NCBI GenBank assembly: GCA_030684575.1
Contig: JAUXVD010000003.1
Span: 1-64,000 of the forward strand
DNA length: 64,000 nt
From: Nitrospirota bacterium
GTDB taxonomy: Bacteria > Nitrospirota > Nitrospiria > Nitrospirales > Nitrospiraceae
Direction of reading: 5' to 3'
This document shows, one piece after another, positions 1 to 7,259 of the stretch. Positions within the stretch are counted from its first letter, which is position 1; each line of letters opens with the position of its first letter. Position numbers and translations under genes: made by a program. The notes below the pieces were generated by a model that was not told where the DNA came from, made no database searches, and worked only from the letters and a program-made list of their open reading frames with translations.

Positions 1-34
1 TTATCAGTCTCCTCACTTGCCGGTCCGTGACCAT
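1..34 (-). CDS. istA: IS21 transposase IstA, first 11 codons (partial)
   Basis: The minus strand reads MVTDRQVRRLI from an ATG at 34, a beginning typical of IstA transposases of the IS21 family (MVTDxQVRRL). A strong ribosome site (AGGGAGG) sits a few bases upstream of the ATG. IstA carries out DNA cleavage and strand transfer, with IstB as the ATPase partner. The rest is outside the window, so the assignment rests on the N-terminus, the ribosome site and the IS end repeats together. Confidence 0.7.
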   Translation of the reverse strand, partial: MVTDRQVRRLI

Positions 35-90
35 GCGCCCTCCCTTGGTAGAGCGAAGAGGGTACAGGACTGGCGGTTAGGAGGCGCGGC

Positions 91-135
91 ACCCCGCAAT
101 TCTAGTTGTCGTTACCCCGCAATTCTAATTGTCGC
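91..135. repeat. Two tandem 22-23 bp terminal repeats of the IS21 element
   Basis: Units at 91-113 and 114-135 share ACCCCGCAATTCTA(G/A)TTGTCG. Each contains the near-palindrome CAATT-CT-A(A/G)TTG. In IS21 relatives such end repeats are believed to bind the transposase. Phage operators were considered, but the adjoining istA start and the TGT end favour the IS explanation. Confidence 0.7.
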
Positions 136-141
136 TGAACA

Positions 142-429
142 CAGGGGATTAGTGCGAAAGACCCGAAGCGGTTTCTGCGGGACGGTCATGGGCAGGAGCC
201 TTGGAGAGATTGGATTGAACCGGCCAAGCCACCCGCTCAGACCGCGCCTCCACAAGCGCGGTGTGTCTGGGTGAACGGCGGAGGCTGTGAGGAATATGCG
301 GCGCATCCGTCGAGGTATTGCGCAGAGCATCGGTACAAACTGAGGGCGATCCAAGGGAAAATGAATCGGGCGCCGCATGCTGCACCGATAGCTGGTCTGG
401 ATCAGGCAAGTGCAGGGAGTGGTCCATGA
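142..429 (+). pseudogene. Prophage Cys/His-rich protein, 5' part removed by the IS21 insertion
   Basis: An open frame enters directly from the IS end and runs to a TGA at 427-429. It encodes residues such as KDPKRFLRDGHG and then a motif CVWVNGGGCEEYA...RYCAEHR, looking like a small zinc-binding fold. There is no ATG in frame before the motif and an in-frame stop lies within the IS at 136-138, so the start has been lost. The end overlaps the next ATG (ATGA), as expected in a compact phage operon. Function unknown. Confidence 0.55.
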
Positions 430-728
430 CGATGCGAACCATCCTGAATCCATCGACGGGTCTGACGTGGCGACTCTGTCCGTGGGATGGCGTCTGCCAG
501 ATGCCGGTGAGTACGACGCTCGAAGGGAAGGATCACTACTGCCGATGGCATGCCCGCTGTTGCAACTATCCCGCGCAGGCCAGGGATTTTGATTTGTTCA
601 CCCAATGGTTGGAAGGGATGCAGCGCGCCTATCCCTCGTTGGGCTGGTGGGGTTGGGATGCTGAGCTGATCTGGCCCGTTCTGCAAGGCGTCGAGACGAT
701 CGTGGCCGCAGAGGAGAAGGCTGCATGA
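426..728 (+). CDS. Small Cys-rich prophage protein
   Basis: A 100-residue protein starting MTMRTILNPS, overlapping the end of the upstream fragment by four bases (ATGA), which suggests translational coupling. It has cysteines in CPWDGVC and YCRWHARCCNYP, a layout compatible with binding one zinc ion, followed by a Trp-rich tail (GWWGWDAELIW). An alternative start is the second ATG at 432. I do not recognise a family. It sits just before the packaging nuclease and is probably an early/late-junction phage protein. Confidence 0.6.
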   Translation: MTMRTILNPSTGLTWRLCPWDGVCQMPVSTTLEGKDHYCRWHARCCNYPAQARDFDLFTQWLEGMQRAYPSLGWWGWDAELIWPVLQGVETIVAAEEKAA

Positions 729-741
729 TGAGGGAAATGAC

Positions 742-1089
742 ATGCCGAATCTGCCATTAAGACCCTGTTCATTCTCCGGATGTCCCGTGATTGGCCCATG
801 TTCGACGCATCAGCGGAAGGCGAGGCCAACACCAGATGTGAGGCTGTATGACGATCGACGTGGAAGCTCGACGCAGCGCGGCTATGGATACAAGTGGCAG
901 CAGTTCAGGAAGGACTATATCAAGCGTCATCCGTACTGCTGCAAGTGCGCCGCTGCCACCACAGACGTTGATCACAAGATGCCAAGGGCAAATGGTGGGA
1001 CGGATGACGAACGCAACCTACAGCCTTTGTGTAAGCGCTGCCACAATATCAAGACAGGAAGGGAGCGCAGCAATGCTGATAGGGGGTAG
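742..1089 (+). CDS. Phage HNH endonuclease (packaging-associated)
   Basis: A 115-residue HNH nuclease. The N-terminal CSFSGCP..GPCSTH and the core YCCKCAAATTDVDHKMP...GTDDERNLQPLCKRCHNIKT show the two CxxC zinc pairs and the DH and N/H residues of the fold. Such HNH proteins, encoded next to the terminase of many HK97-type phages, are known to work with the terminase in cutting at the packaging site. Position directly upstream of the small terminase fits this job. The ribosome site GAGGG precedes the ATG. Confidence 0.9.
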   Translation: MPNLPLRPCSFSGCPVIGPCSTHQRKARPTPDVRLYDDRRGSSTQRGYGYKWQQFRKDYIKRHPYCCKCAAATTDVDHKMPRANGGTDDERNLQPLCKRCHNIKTGRERSNADRG

Positions 1090-1135
1090 GGGGGTCGAAT
1101 CTCTAGGTGTTTTGACTCTAGACCGACTGTCTTCC
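1075..1135 (+). other. G-rich stretch between HNH nuclease and terminase, possible packaging (cos) region
   Basis: Just after the HNH stop comes GGGGGTAGGGGGGTCGAATC and then an untranslated stretch up to the terminase gene at 1237. In phages with an HNH-terminase pair the cos site often lies here, and I remember similar G-run/TCGAATCTCT segments at this spot. The assignment is by position and resemblance only. Confidence 0.35.
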
Positions 1136-1236
1136 CTCACGCTATGCCGCCGCGAAATTGCAAAACAAAAAGATGCAGGAATGATGATGAATAGCGGTGA
1201 AACGGTTGCGCTATCCAGCGCATTGGGAGGCCTATC

Positions 1237-1719
1237 ATGAAGGGTCGAAAGCCTAAAGATGTCGAGATGAAACTGCTCAGTGGCAACCCCGGCAAGCGAC
1301 CGACTTCGCCCGGATTGCCATCAGGGTCCGCGGCGCCGTTCACTGCGTCGGAGCTAGAGAAGCCCGATTATCTCGACGAATACGCATCGCAAGAATGGGA
1401 TCGACTCGTCTCGACGCTTTCAAAGATTCTATCGCCTGCGTCGGCCGGCATGGTGCTGGTGGCCTGTGACGCCTATAGCGAGATGCGCACCGCGATGGAC
1501 GTATTGAAGGACGGCAAACTGACTTATGAGACCGTGAGTGCAAAAGGTCCATCGATGACTCGCGAGCGGCCAGAGATCGGCATTAAGAACCGGGCCCGCA
1601 CAGCCTATCAGCGCGCTCTGAGCGAGTTAGGCGCCTCTCCGGTCGGGCATACGCGAGTTAAGCAACTTCCTAATGAGAAACAGACGGAACTGCCAGGGAT
1701 TGCCCGGTTGATGGCGTAG
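1237..1719 (+). CDS. Terminase small subunit (P27 family)
   Basis: A 160-residue protein beginning MKGRKPKDVEMKLLSGNPGKRP, the characteristic start of P27-type small terminases, with the conserved helical middle (YASQEWDRLVSTL...AYSEMRTA) and a GIKNRARTAYQRAL segment near the C-terminus. It recognises the packaging site on phage DNA and brings it to the large subunit. GGGAGG lies upstream of the ATG. Length is normal for the family. Confidence 0.92.
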   Translation: MKGRKPKDVEMKLLSGNPGKRPTSPGLPSGSAAPFTASELEKPDYLDEYASQEWDRLVSTLSKILSPASAGMVLVACDAYSEMRTAMDVLKDGKLTYETVSAKGPSMTRERPEIGIKNRARTAYQRALSELGASPVGHTRVKQLPNEKQTELPGIARLMA

Positions 1720-1734
1720 ACAGGGAGGGATCTC

Positions 1735-2091
1735 GTGGGCTGGTCGATCGGCTATGACGACAAGTGGCAGCGTGACATCGGCTACGGCGTGCCGGCGGAG
1801 TGCGATCATCCGGTCTGCAATGAAGAGATTAACCGTGGCCTGAGTTATGTCTGCGGCGGTGAGCCGTATGGCGGGGAGCGCGGTTGCGGATTGTACTTCT
1901 GCGAGGCACACCGAGTTCTCTCGGCTCGATTGCCGATGTTGTGCACGAGGTGTAAGCAGCGCAAGCGGCCGTTTGATGCGAAGCCCGATCTTCCGGAATG
2001 GATCCAATGGAAGTTGACCGATGACAGCTGGGCCGAGTGGCGGCAGGAGCATCCTGAGTTTGTGCGAGATCACAGCAAGGTTGACGTATGA
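1735..2091 (+). CDS. Cys-rich prophage protein between the terminase genes
   Basis: A 118-residue protein from a GTG start with a very strong ribosome site (GGGAGGGAT). Cysteine pairs (AECDHPVC, YVCGG, GCGLYFCEAH, LCTRCKQRKRPF) suggest two zinc sites in a treble-clef-like arrangement. The C-terminal third is acidic and Trp-rich (EWIQWKLTDDSWAEW). No catalytic motif is evident and the function is unknown. Placed inside the packaging operon. Confidence 0.7.
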   Translation: MGWSIGYDDKWQRDIGYGVPAECDHPVCNEEINRGLSYVCGGEPYGGERGCGLYFCEAHRVLSARLPMLCTRCKQRKRPFDAKPDLPEWIQWKLTDDSWAEWRQEHPEFVRDHSKVDV

Positions 2092-2143
2092 GAATTAAGG
2101 GTCCGCAATCATGAGCGCAGACGTCTGCAGAGAGGGAGAGAGG

Positions 2144-2536
2144 ATGACCGACGAACATCGAGCAGCGTGGGAGCCGGAGTCTGGCTGGATCCGGCAGGGC
2201 GAGTGCAACCAGTGCGGGGATTGCTGCCGGCAGGCGACGAATCTCATCACCGTGGGCGTGCCGATCGCCGACGAGGCCTATGGCCGGGTGCGCTATGGCG
2301 AGCCGACTGGGCGCATTGAGCAGCTCGGAGGAATTCCCGTGTTTCAGATTCGCGGGCCGGTGTTGATGCCCTGTCCGAAGCTGGATGGCGATCGCTGCTC
2401 GATCAACGACACGAAGCCGGACTATTGCCGTGACAAGCCGTCTCTGCCGGAGGATATCGACGGCCTGCCGCGCTGCAGCTATTGGTTCGTACATCGCGAG
2501 ACGGGGGAGGTCAAGGGCCATGCGCAGAGCACGTGA
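2144..2536 (+). CDS. YkgJ-type cysteine-cluster protein
   Basis: A 130-residue protein with the CNQCGDCC cluster and the downstream MPCPKLDGDRCSI...KPDYCRDKP pattern of the YkgJ (CxxCxxCC) family, thought to bind iron or zinc. An upstream ATG at 2111 is in frame, but the AGGGAGAGAGG just before 2144 makes this the better start. Members occur in bacterial genomes and phages with no established role. It is part of the packaging-region operon. Confidence 0.75.
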   Translation: MTDEHRAAWEPESGWIRQGECNQCGDCCRQATNLITVGVPIADEAYGRVRYGEPTGRIEQLGGIPVFQIRGPVLMPCPKLDGDRCSINDTKPDYCRDKPSLPEDIDGLPRCSYWFVHRETGEVKGHAQST

Positions 2537-2693
2537 CCTGTTGCTGTACGTGAGATGTCTGATCGGATGGCATCTGCGGGTTCGGATGGAGGTGAATCAT
2601 GAACATTCGAACGGGGATTACTATTGGCGCGTCTGGCTGCGTTGCGCGCATTGCAAACGAGAAATTACCGTGAAAGAAGAGAGCATGTCGTGA
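2520..2693 (+). CDS. Small CxxC protein overlapping the large terminase start
   Basis: A 57-residue protein (starting MRRARDLLLY) with a single CAHC motif near its end. Its ATG overlaps the preceding gene by 17 bases and its TGA overlaps the GTG of the large terminase (GTGA), so it seems to be translated in a coupled chain. Basic and aromatic residues dominate. Function unknown; too short for family assignment. Confidence 0.6.
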   Translation: MRRARDLLLYVRCLIGWHLRVRMEVNHEHSNGDYYWRVWLRCAHCKREITVKEESMS

Positions 2694-4498
2694 CCACCAT
2701 CACCACCGAGACTGCTGTGCCGCGCAGGCGCCGTAAGAGCACTGTGCCACCACCTGCGCCGTTGTCGCCGATTGCGCAGACGGTGCAGCGGTATATGGCT
2801 GGCGTGCTAGATGGGACCATCCCGGCAGGGGAACTGATTCGCCTGGCGGTGCAGCGGCAGGTCGACGATCTGCGCGAGGGCCCTGGCCGCGGCCTGCGGT
2901 TCGATCCGGCGAAGGCCGAAGAGGCGGTCGAGTTCTTTTTCTACCTCAAGCACAGCAAGGGCGAATGGGCCGGTCAGGAATTCAGGCTGGAGCCCTGGCA
3001 GATGTTCACCATCTGGGTACCGTTTGGCTGGATGAACGCCTCCGGGTACCGCCGCTTCCGTACGGTCTACGAAGAGGTCCCCCGGAAGAACGGAAAATCG
3101 ACGAAGGCCGCCGGCGTCGGGCTCAAGCTTGCCTTTGCCGACGGAGAGGACGGGGCCGAAGTTTATTCTGCCGCGACCAAGCACGATCAGGCGCTGATCG
3201 TCTGGAGCGAGGCGATGCGCATGGTCCGGGCCACGCCGGCGCTGTCCGAGCGCATCCAAGTGTTTAAGAACAACCTCAGCCGGCTGGAGAAGTACCAGAA
3301 ATATGAACCGCTCGGCGCCGACGAAGACACCCTCGACGGCTTGAACGTGCATGGGGTCGTCATCGACGAGCTGCACGCGCACAAGACGCGGGGCGTCTTC
3401 GATCTAATGGAGACCGGCACGAGTGCCCGCCGGCAGCCGATGTTGTTTGCCATCACCACCGCCGGGACCGATCAGTCGGCGGCCAGCATCTGCTGGGAGC
3501 AACACGTCTACGCAGAGCAGGTGCTGAGGAAGATCATCACCGACGATACCTATTTCGCCTTCATCGCGTCGATGGACGAGGGCGACGATTGGCAGGACGA
3601 GCGGAACTGGTTCAAAGCCAACCCGAACCTGGGCGTGAGCAAGAAGCTCGATTACATGCAGGACCAGGCCCGCAAGGCCAAGAACATGCCGGCGAAGCTC
3701 AACAGCTTTCTCCGGCTCGATCTCAACAAGTGGACCCAGCAAGTCAGTCGCTGGATCGACATGCTGCTCTGGGACGCCAACGCGGGTCCACCCATCGATG
3801 AGGAGGCGCTGCGCGGGAGACTCTGTTATGGCGGGCTCGACCTCTCCAGCGTCTCGGATCTCACCGCCTGGGTGCTGATGTTTCCAGACCCTGTGGTGAC
3901 TGACCGCATCACGATCGTGCCACGGTTGTGGTGTCCGGAGGCGCGACTGCACGACGAAACGCGCAACCAATACCGCGATCAATATCAGGCCTGGTCCCGC
4001 GATGGTTGGCTCCTGACCACGCCGGGCAACGCCATCGACTACGACACGATCAAAGCGCAGATCCTGGAGGACGCGCAGAATTTTCAGCTGCAGGAAGTCG
4101 CCGTCGACCGGCTGTTTCAGGGCTATCAGCTCTCCATGCAATTGGCCGACGAGGGCCTCACGGTCGCCGCCTGCGGCATGGGCTTCATGAGCATGGCCGG
4201 GCCCTGCAAGGAATTCGAGCGCCGTCTACTTGAAAAGCAGCTGCACCACGGCGGGCATCCGGTACTCAAGTGGATGGCGAACAACGTCGCCGTGCGCGAG
4301 GATCCCGCCGGCAACCTGAAGCCAGATAAGGCGAGCAGTCAAGGGAAGATCGACGGCATCATTGGCATTCTGCTCGCGCTCGATCGCGCCATGCGGCATA
4401 CCACCACCACCTCGGTGTATGAGTCCCGAGGCCTGCTCACACTAGGAGGCTCATCCAATGGCGATACGCCGGACACGGAAGGCCGGACAAATGTATGA
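2690..4498 (+). CDS. Terminase large subunit (packaging ATPase/nuclease)
   Basis: 602 residues from the GTG at 2690; the frame extends further upstream but the ribosome site AAGAGAG and GTGA coupling favour this start. Walker A VPRKNGKS at residues 130-137 and Walker B VVIDE at 223-227 are those of HK97-type terminases (Terminase_1 family); the C-terminal half has the nuclease domain, with Asp-rich segments such as GGLDLSS and AVDRLFQG. It pumps DNA into the procapsid and cuts it to length. Length is normal. Confidence 0.95.
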   Translation: MTTITTETAVPRRRRKSTVPPPAPLSPIAQTVQRYMAGVLDGTIPAGELIRLAVQRQVDDLREGPGRGLRFDPAKAEEAVEFFFYLKHSKGEWAGQEFRLEPWQMFTIWVPFGWMNASGYRRFRTVYEEVPRKNGKSTKAAGVGLKLAFADGEDGAEVYSAATKHDQALIVWSEAMRMVRATPALSERIQVFKNNLSRLEKYQKYEPLGADEDTLDGLNVHGVVIDELHAHKTRGVFDLMETGTSARRQPMLFAITTAGTDQSAASICWEQHVYAEQVLRKIITDDTYFAFIASMDEGDDWQDERNWFKANPNLGVSKKLDYMQDQARKAKNMPAKLNSFLRLDLNKWTQQVSRWIDMLLWDANAGPPIDEEALRGRLCYGGLDLSSVSDLTAWVLMFPDPVVTDRITIVPRLWCPEARLHDETRNQYRDQYQAWSRDGWLLTTPGNAIDYDTIKAQILEDAQNFQLQEVAVDRLFQGYQLSMQLADEGLTVAACGMGFMSMAGPCKEFERRLLEKQLHHGGHPVLKWMANNVAVREDPAGNLKPDKASSQGKIDGIIGILLALDRAMRHTTTTSVYESRGLLTLGGSSNGDTPDTEGRTNV

Positions 4499-4670
4499 CC
4501 CGAACGAATTGTTACGTAAGACGAAGATGCTACGTGAGGAAGCGGCGTTTCTCCTGGAGGTCACGCCGCGCACAATCGATCGGTATATGACCGAGGGGAA
4601 GCTGGAATATAAGTCGACGCCCAGCGGGAGACGGAGGCCGTTGACCGAATCGATTAAGAAGTATCTTTAG
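4458..4670 (+). CDS. Small helix-turn-helix DNA-binding protein (excisionase-like)
   Basis: A 70-residue protein whose second half (LREEAAFLLEVTPRTIDRYMTEGKLEY...GRRRPLTESI) matches the winged HTH of MerR/excisionase-type proteins (HTH_17). It overlaps the terminase end by 41 bases; AGGAGG nine bases upstream supports the ATG at 4458 over the internal one at 4491. Being in the late operon rather than next to an integrase, it could be a late regulator rather than an excisionase. Confidence 0.75.
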   Translation: MAIRRTRKAGQMYDPNELLRKTKMLREEAAFLLEVTPRTIDRYMTEGKLEYKSTPSGRRRPLTESIKKYL

Positions 4671-4690
4671 TGCATATAAGGAGAGAAGGC

Positions 4691-5071
4691 ATGAGAATAA
4701 TCAATCTTGACAGGGTTGACTATCCACCGATTCCGAGGTCGATAGCCTTGAGTGAGCCAGCATCGCCAGTTCCTCTAGCTCTCCCTTCAGATCGGTACAC
4801 GGAAACTGGTCGGCGGTCACGCGACCTGTATTTACGTCGAAACTATGGGATTGGCCTAGATGGGCACGATGCGCTATTGACGGCGCAGGGCGGCGCCTGT
4901 GCCATCTGCAAGCAGGCGCCGTCCGACCGCGGTTCGCTGCATGTCGATCACTGCCATACGACTGGACGTGTGCGTGGACTGCTCTGCACACATTGCAATC
5001 GCGGTGTTGGCGGATTCAGAGATAATCCACAGTGGTGTCAGTTCGCCTCCAAATACCTGCTCGGAGAGTAA
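4691..5071 (+). CDS. Endonuclease VII-like nuclease (HNH/His-Me finger)
   Basis: 126 residues from the ATG after GGAGAGAAGG; an in-frame ATG at 4670 lacks a good ribosome site. The C-terminal half (GGACAICK...SLHVDHCHTTGRVRGLLCTHCNRGVGGFRDNP) is the recombination endonuclease VII motif: two zinc CxxC pairs with the VDHCH catalytic segment. T4 gp49 resolves branched DNA before packaging. Here it lies between terminase and portal, suggesting debranching or a packaging role. Confidence 0.85.
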   Translation: MRIINLDRVDYPPIPRSIALSEPASPVPLALPSDRYTETGRRSRDLYLRRNYGIGLDGHDALLTAQGGACAICKQAPSDRGSLHVDHCHTTGRVRGLLCTHCNRGVGGFRDNPQWCQFASKYLLGE

Positions 5072-5103
5072 ATCATCTCGATTTTGCCATTGAACATTTT
5101 CCG

Positions 5104-5153
5104 AGACATACCCAGACGTTTTGAGACGTTGCGGGACATTACGGGACAAACTG
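5104..5153 (+). repeat. Five tandem imperfect decamers upstream of the portal gene
   Basis: The units are AGACATACCC, AGACGTTTTG, AGACGTTGCG, GGACATTACG and GGACAAACTG, each exactly 10 bp with (A/G)GAC at its start, so the same face of the helix is presented at each turn. They lie in the 120-bp gap between the endonuclease VII gene and the portal gene, the largest spacing in the head module. A protein-binding array or late promoter region is possible; no function is established. Confidence 0.6.
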
Positions 5154-5191
5154 ACGTATCGGACGTTCGTTGATGCTGTTATCACAGCACC

Positions 5192-6514
5192 ATGAACTGG
5201 AAGTTCTGGGAACGATCCAACGCCGTCTCGAACGCCTCGCCTGAAAACCCGAGCACGACCCTGAGCAATCCGGCGTCGTGGCTCGTCGACCTGTTCGGCG
5301 GCACCACCGATGCCGGCGTGCAAGTCAGTGAGCAGAGCAGCATGCGGACCAGCGCGGTCTATGGCTGCGTGATGCTGATCGCGAAAACCATCGGGTCTCT
5401 CCCCTTGAAAGTCTATCGCCGGAAAGCCAACGGCGATTCCGTGGAAGTCCCCGACACGCTGCCCTACTACCTCCTGCACGATGAGCCGAATCCCGCCATG
5501 ACCTCCTGCGCCTGGCGCGAATTCCTCACGGCGAACGTGCTGCTGGGAGGAAATTCCTATGCCGCCATCGGGCGGAATCACGCCAATCAAGTCATGGATC
5601 TATTTCCGATTCATCACACGATGGTCAAGCCCAAGCGAGTTGACGGTCGGAATAAATATGCTGTCGATGTGGGTAACGGACAGACCGAAACGATCGATCA
5701 GTCCGATATGATCCACGTGCCAGGGCTCGGATTCGACGGCGTCAAGGGCCTGTCGGTCATCACGGCGGCCGCTCGTCAAGCGGTCGGTCTTGCGCTCGCC
5801 ACTGAACAGCACGGCTCGAAATTGTTTTCGAATGGCGCGCGGCTCGGCGTGGTGCTGAAGCACCCCAAGACGCTCAGCAAAGATGCGCAGACGCGCCTGA
5901 AGGCACAGTTCGATCAGCAGCAGGGCGGGCTCTCGAACGCCTTCAAGTCGATGGTGCTCGAAGAGGGCCTCGACGTGACGAATATCAGCATGACCAGCGA
6001 AGACGCGCAATTTCTGGAGACGCGCCGATTCCAAGTGGAGGACATCGCCAGATTCTTCGGCGTGCCACCCCACATGATCGGCCACACCGATAAGCAAACC
6101 AGTTGGGGAACCGGCGTCGAGCAGAACACGCTGGGCTTCCTCATCTTCACGTTGCTGCCCTGGCTCACGCGGTTTGAGCAGGAGTTCAATCGGAAATTGT
6201 TCCCGCGCTCGCCGTTCTACGCGCAGTTCAAGGTGCAGGGCCTCATGCGTGGCGACTCTGGCGCGCGATCCGCCTATTACGCCAGCGGCCACCAGAACGG
6301 CTGGCTCACCACGAACGAGATCCGGAAAGCTGAAGATCTGTCGCCTGTTCCGGGTGGTGACACGCTGTTCGTGCAAACCAATCTCGCACCCATGCAGCAG
6401 CTGATCAATACACCGGCTTCGCCAAGCCAGACGCGCAACGCGCTCGACGAACAGACCGATGCCGCAGCCTGGGACGCCGTCGCGCCGAAACTCACCTGGA
6501 GTGACCGATGCTGA
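5192..6514 (+). CDS. Portal protein (HK97 family)
   Basis: 440 residues, normal for HK97-type portals. Recognisable stretches are SLPLKVYRR near the N-terminus, PNPAMTSCAWREFL, NSYAAIGR and VEDIARFFGVPPHMIG followed by FLIFTLLPWLTRFEQEFNRKL. Twelve copies form the vertex channel through which DNA enters and to which the tail joins. The end overlaps the protease gene by seven bases. Confidence 0.95.
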   Translation: MNWKFWERSNAVSNASPENPSTTLSNPASWLVDLFGGTTDAGVQVSEQSSMRTSAVYGCVMLIAKTIGSLPLKVYRRKANGDSVEVPDTLPYYLLHDEPNPAMTSCAWREFLTANVLLGGNSYAAIGRNHANQVMDLFPIHHTMVKPKRVDGRNKYAVDVGNGQTETIDQSDMIHVPGLGFDGVKGLSVITAAARQAVGLALATEQHGSKLFSNGARLGVVLKHPKTLSKDAQTRLKAQFDQQQGGLSNAFKSMVLEEGLDVTNISMTSEDAQFLETRRFQVEDIARFFGVPPHMIGHTDKQTSWGTGVEQNTLGFLIFTLLPWLTRFEQEFNRKLFPRSPFYAQFKVQGLMRGDSGARSAYYASGHQNGWLTTNEIRKAEDLSPVPGGDTLFVQTNLAPMQQLINTPASPSQTRNALDEQTDAAAWDAVAPKLTWSDRC

Positions 6515-7245
6515 AATCATTACAGGCTCGCGCCATCCACGACACAGCCCGCTCCTGGTTTTCTATTCAGAACAAGGTCGCGTCCGATCAAGCCGACGTG
6601 CTGATCTATGACTACATCGGGTGGGGCGGCGTGACGGCTGCTGATTTCGCCAAAGAACTCCAAGCGCTTACCGTCAAGACGATCAACGTCCGGATCAATA
6701 CCCCAGGTGGCGACGTGTTCGACGGTCTCGCTATTTTCAACAGCCTGAAGAGTCACGGGGCCACCATCAACGTACAGATCGACGGCATCGCGGCCAGCAT
6801 CGGCAGCATCATTGCCATGGCTGGCCAGACCGTCACGATGGGCGAGTCGGCTTTCCTGATGATTCATAACCCTTGGGCGCTCGTGATCGGCAATGCTGCC
6901 GATATGCGCGAGATGGCCCTGACGCTCGACAAGATCGGCGGGAGCTTAGCCGGGATTTACGCCACGCGCCAGGGCGTCACGAAAGATCAAGCGCAGGCCT
7001 GGATGGATGCCGAAACCTGGTTTACCGCTGAGGAAGCCAAGGCGGCAGGATTAGCCGATGCCGTAGCTGGCACCACGACCAACGCGCAGTCTCGCAGCGC
7101 ATTCGATCTCTCCGGCTATGCCAAGGTCCCGCAGGCGTTGACGGAGACACCAGCAGAGACCCAACCCGATGCCGAGAACACGCGCCGCGCCGCGCTCATG
7201 CGCCGACGATTGGCGCTCGTGGAGCGGAACGAGCCGTCACAGTAA
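6508..7245 (+). CDS. Head maturation protease (ClpP-type)
   Basis: 245 residues with a ClpP/crotonase fold: the INTPGGDVFDGLAIFNSL segment, the nucleophile Ser97 in DGIAASIGS, and His120 in MIHNP. It should cut scaffold and capsid N-terminal parts during procapsid maturation. Many HK97-type phages use this serine protease class, placed as here between portal and capsid. It overlaps the portal gene by seven bases. The acidic C-terminal tail beyond about residue 190 may be a scaffold or targeting part. Confidence 0.93.
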   Translation: MLKSLQARAIHDTARSWFSIQNKVASDQADVLIYDYIGWGGVTAADFAKELQALTVKTINVRINTPGGDVFDGLAIFNSLKSHGATINVQIDGIAASIGSIIAMAGQTVTMGESAFLMIHNPWALVIGNAADMREMALTLDKIGGSLAGIYATRQGVTKDQAQAWMDAETWFTAEEAKAAGLADAVAGTTTNAQSRSAFDLSGYAKVPQALTETPAETQPDAENTRRAALMRRRLALVERNEPSQ

Positions 7246-7259
7246 CCAAGGAGGATTCC

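Larger units (their letters stand above)
1..141 (-). mobile_element. Outer end of an IS21-family insertion sequence
   Basis: Read on the minus strand, the stretch starts with TGTTCAGCGACAATTAG and runs through two near-identical transposase-binding-type repeats before the start of an istA-like gene. IS21-family elements are known for TGT..ACA-type ends and for multiple repeats next to the terminal inverted repeat. The body of the element lies left of the window. I infer the boundary at 141 from the repeat end; the target duplication cannot be checked because the other end is outside. Confidence 0.75.

Noticed and set aside
91-135. Phage operator pair
   Set aside because: The repeats fit better as terminal repeats of the IS21-family element whose transposase start lies next to them.
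848-1240. Plus-strand frame overlapping HNH nuclease and the gap before the terminase
   Set aside because: Different frame of the HNH gene; no ribosome site; product has no sense.
2807-3382. Long minus-strand frame opposite the large terminase
   Set aside because: Antisense of a clear gene in GC-rich DNA; no ribosome site, no recognisable protein.
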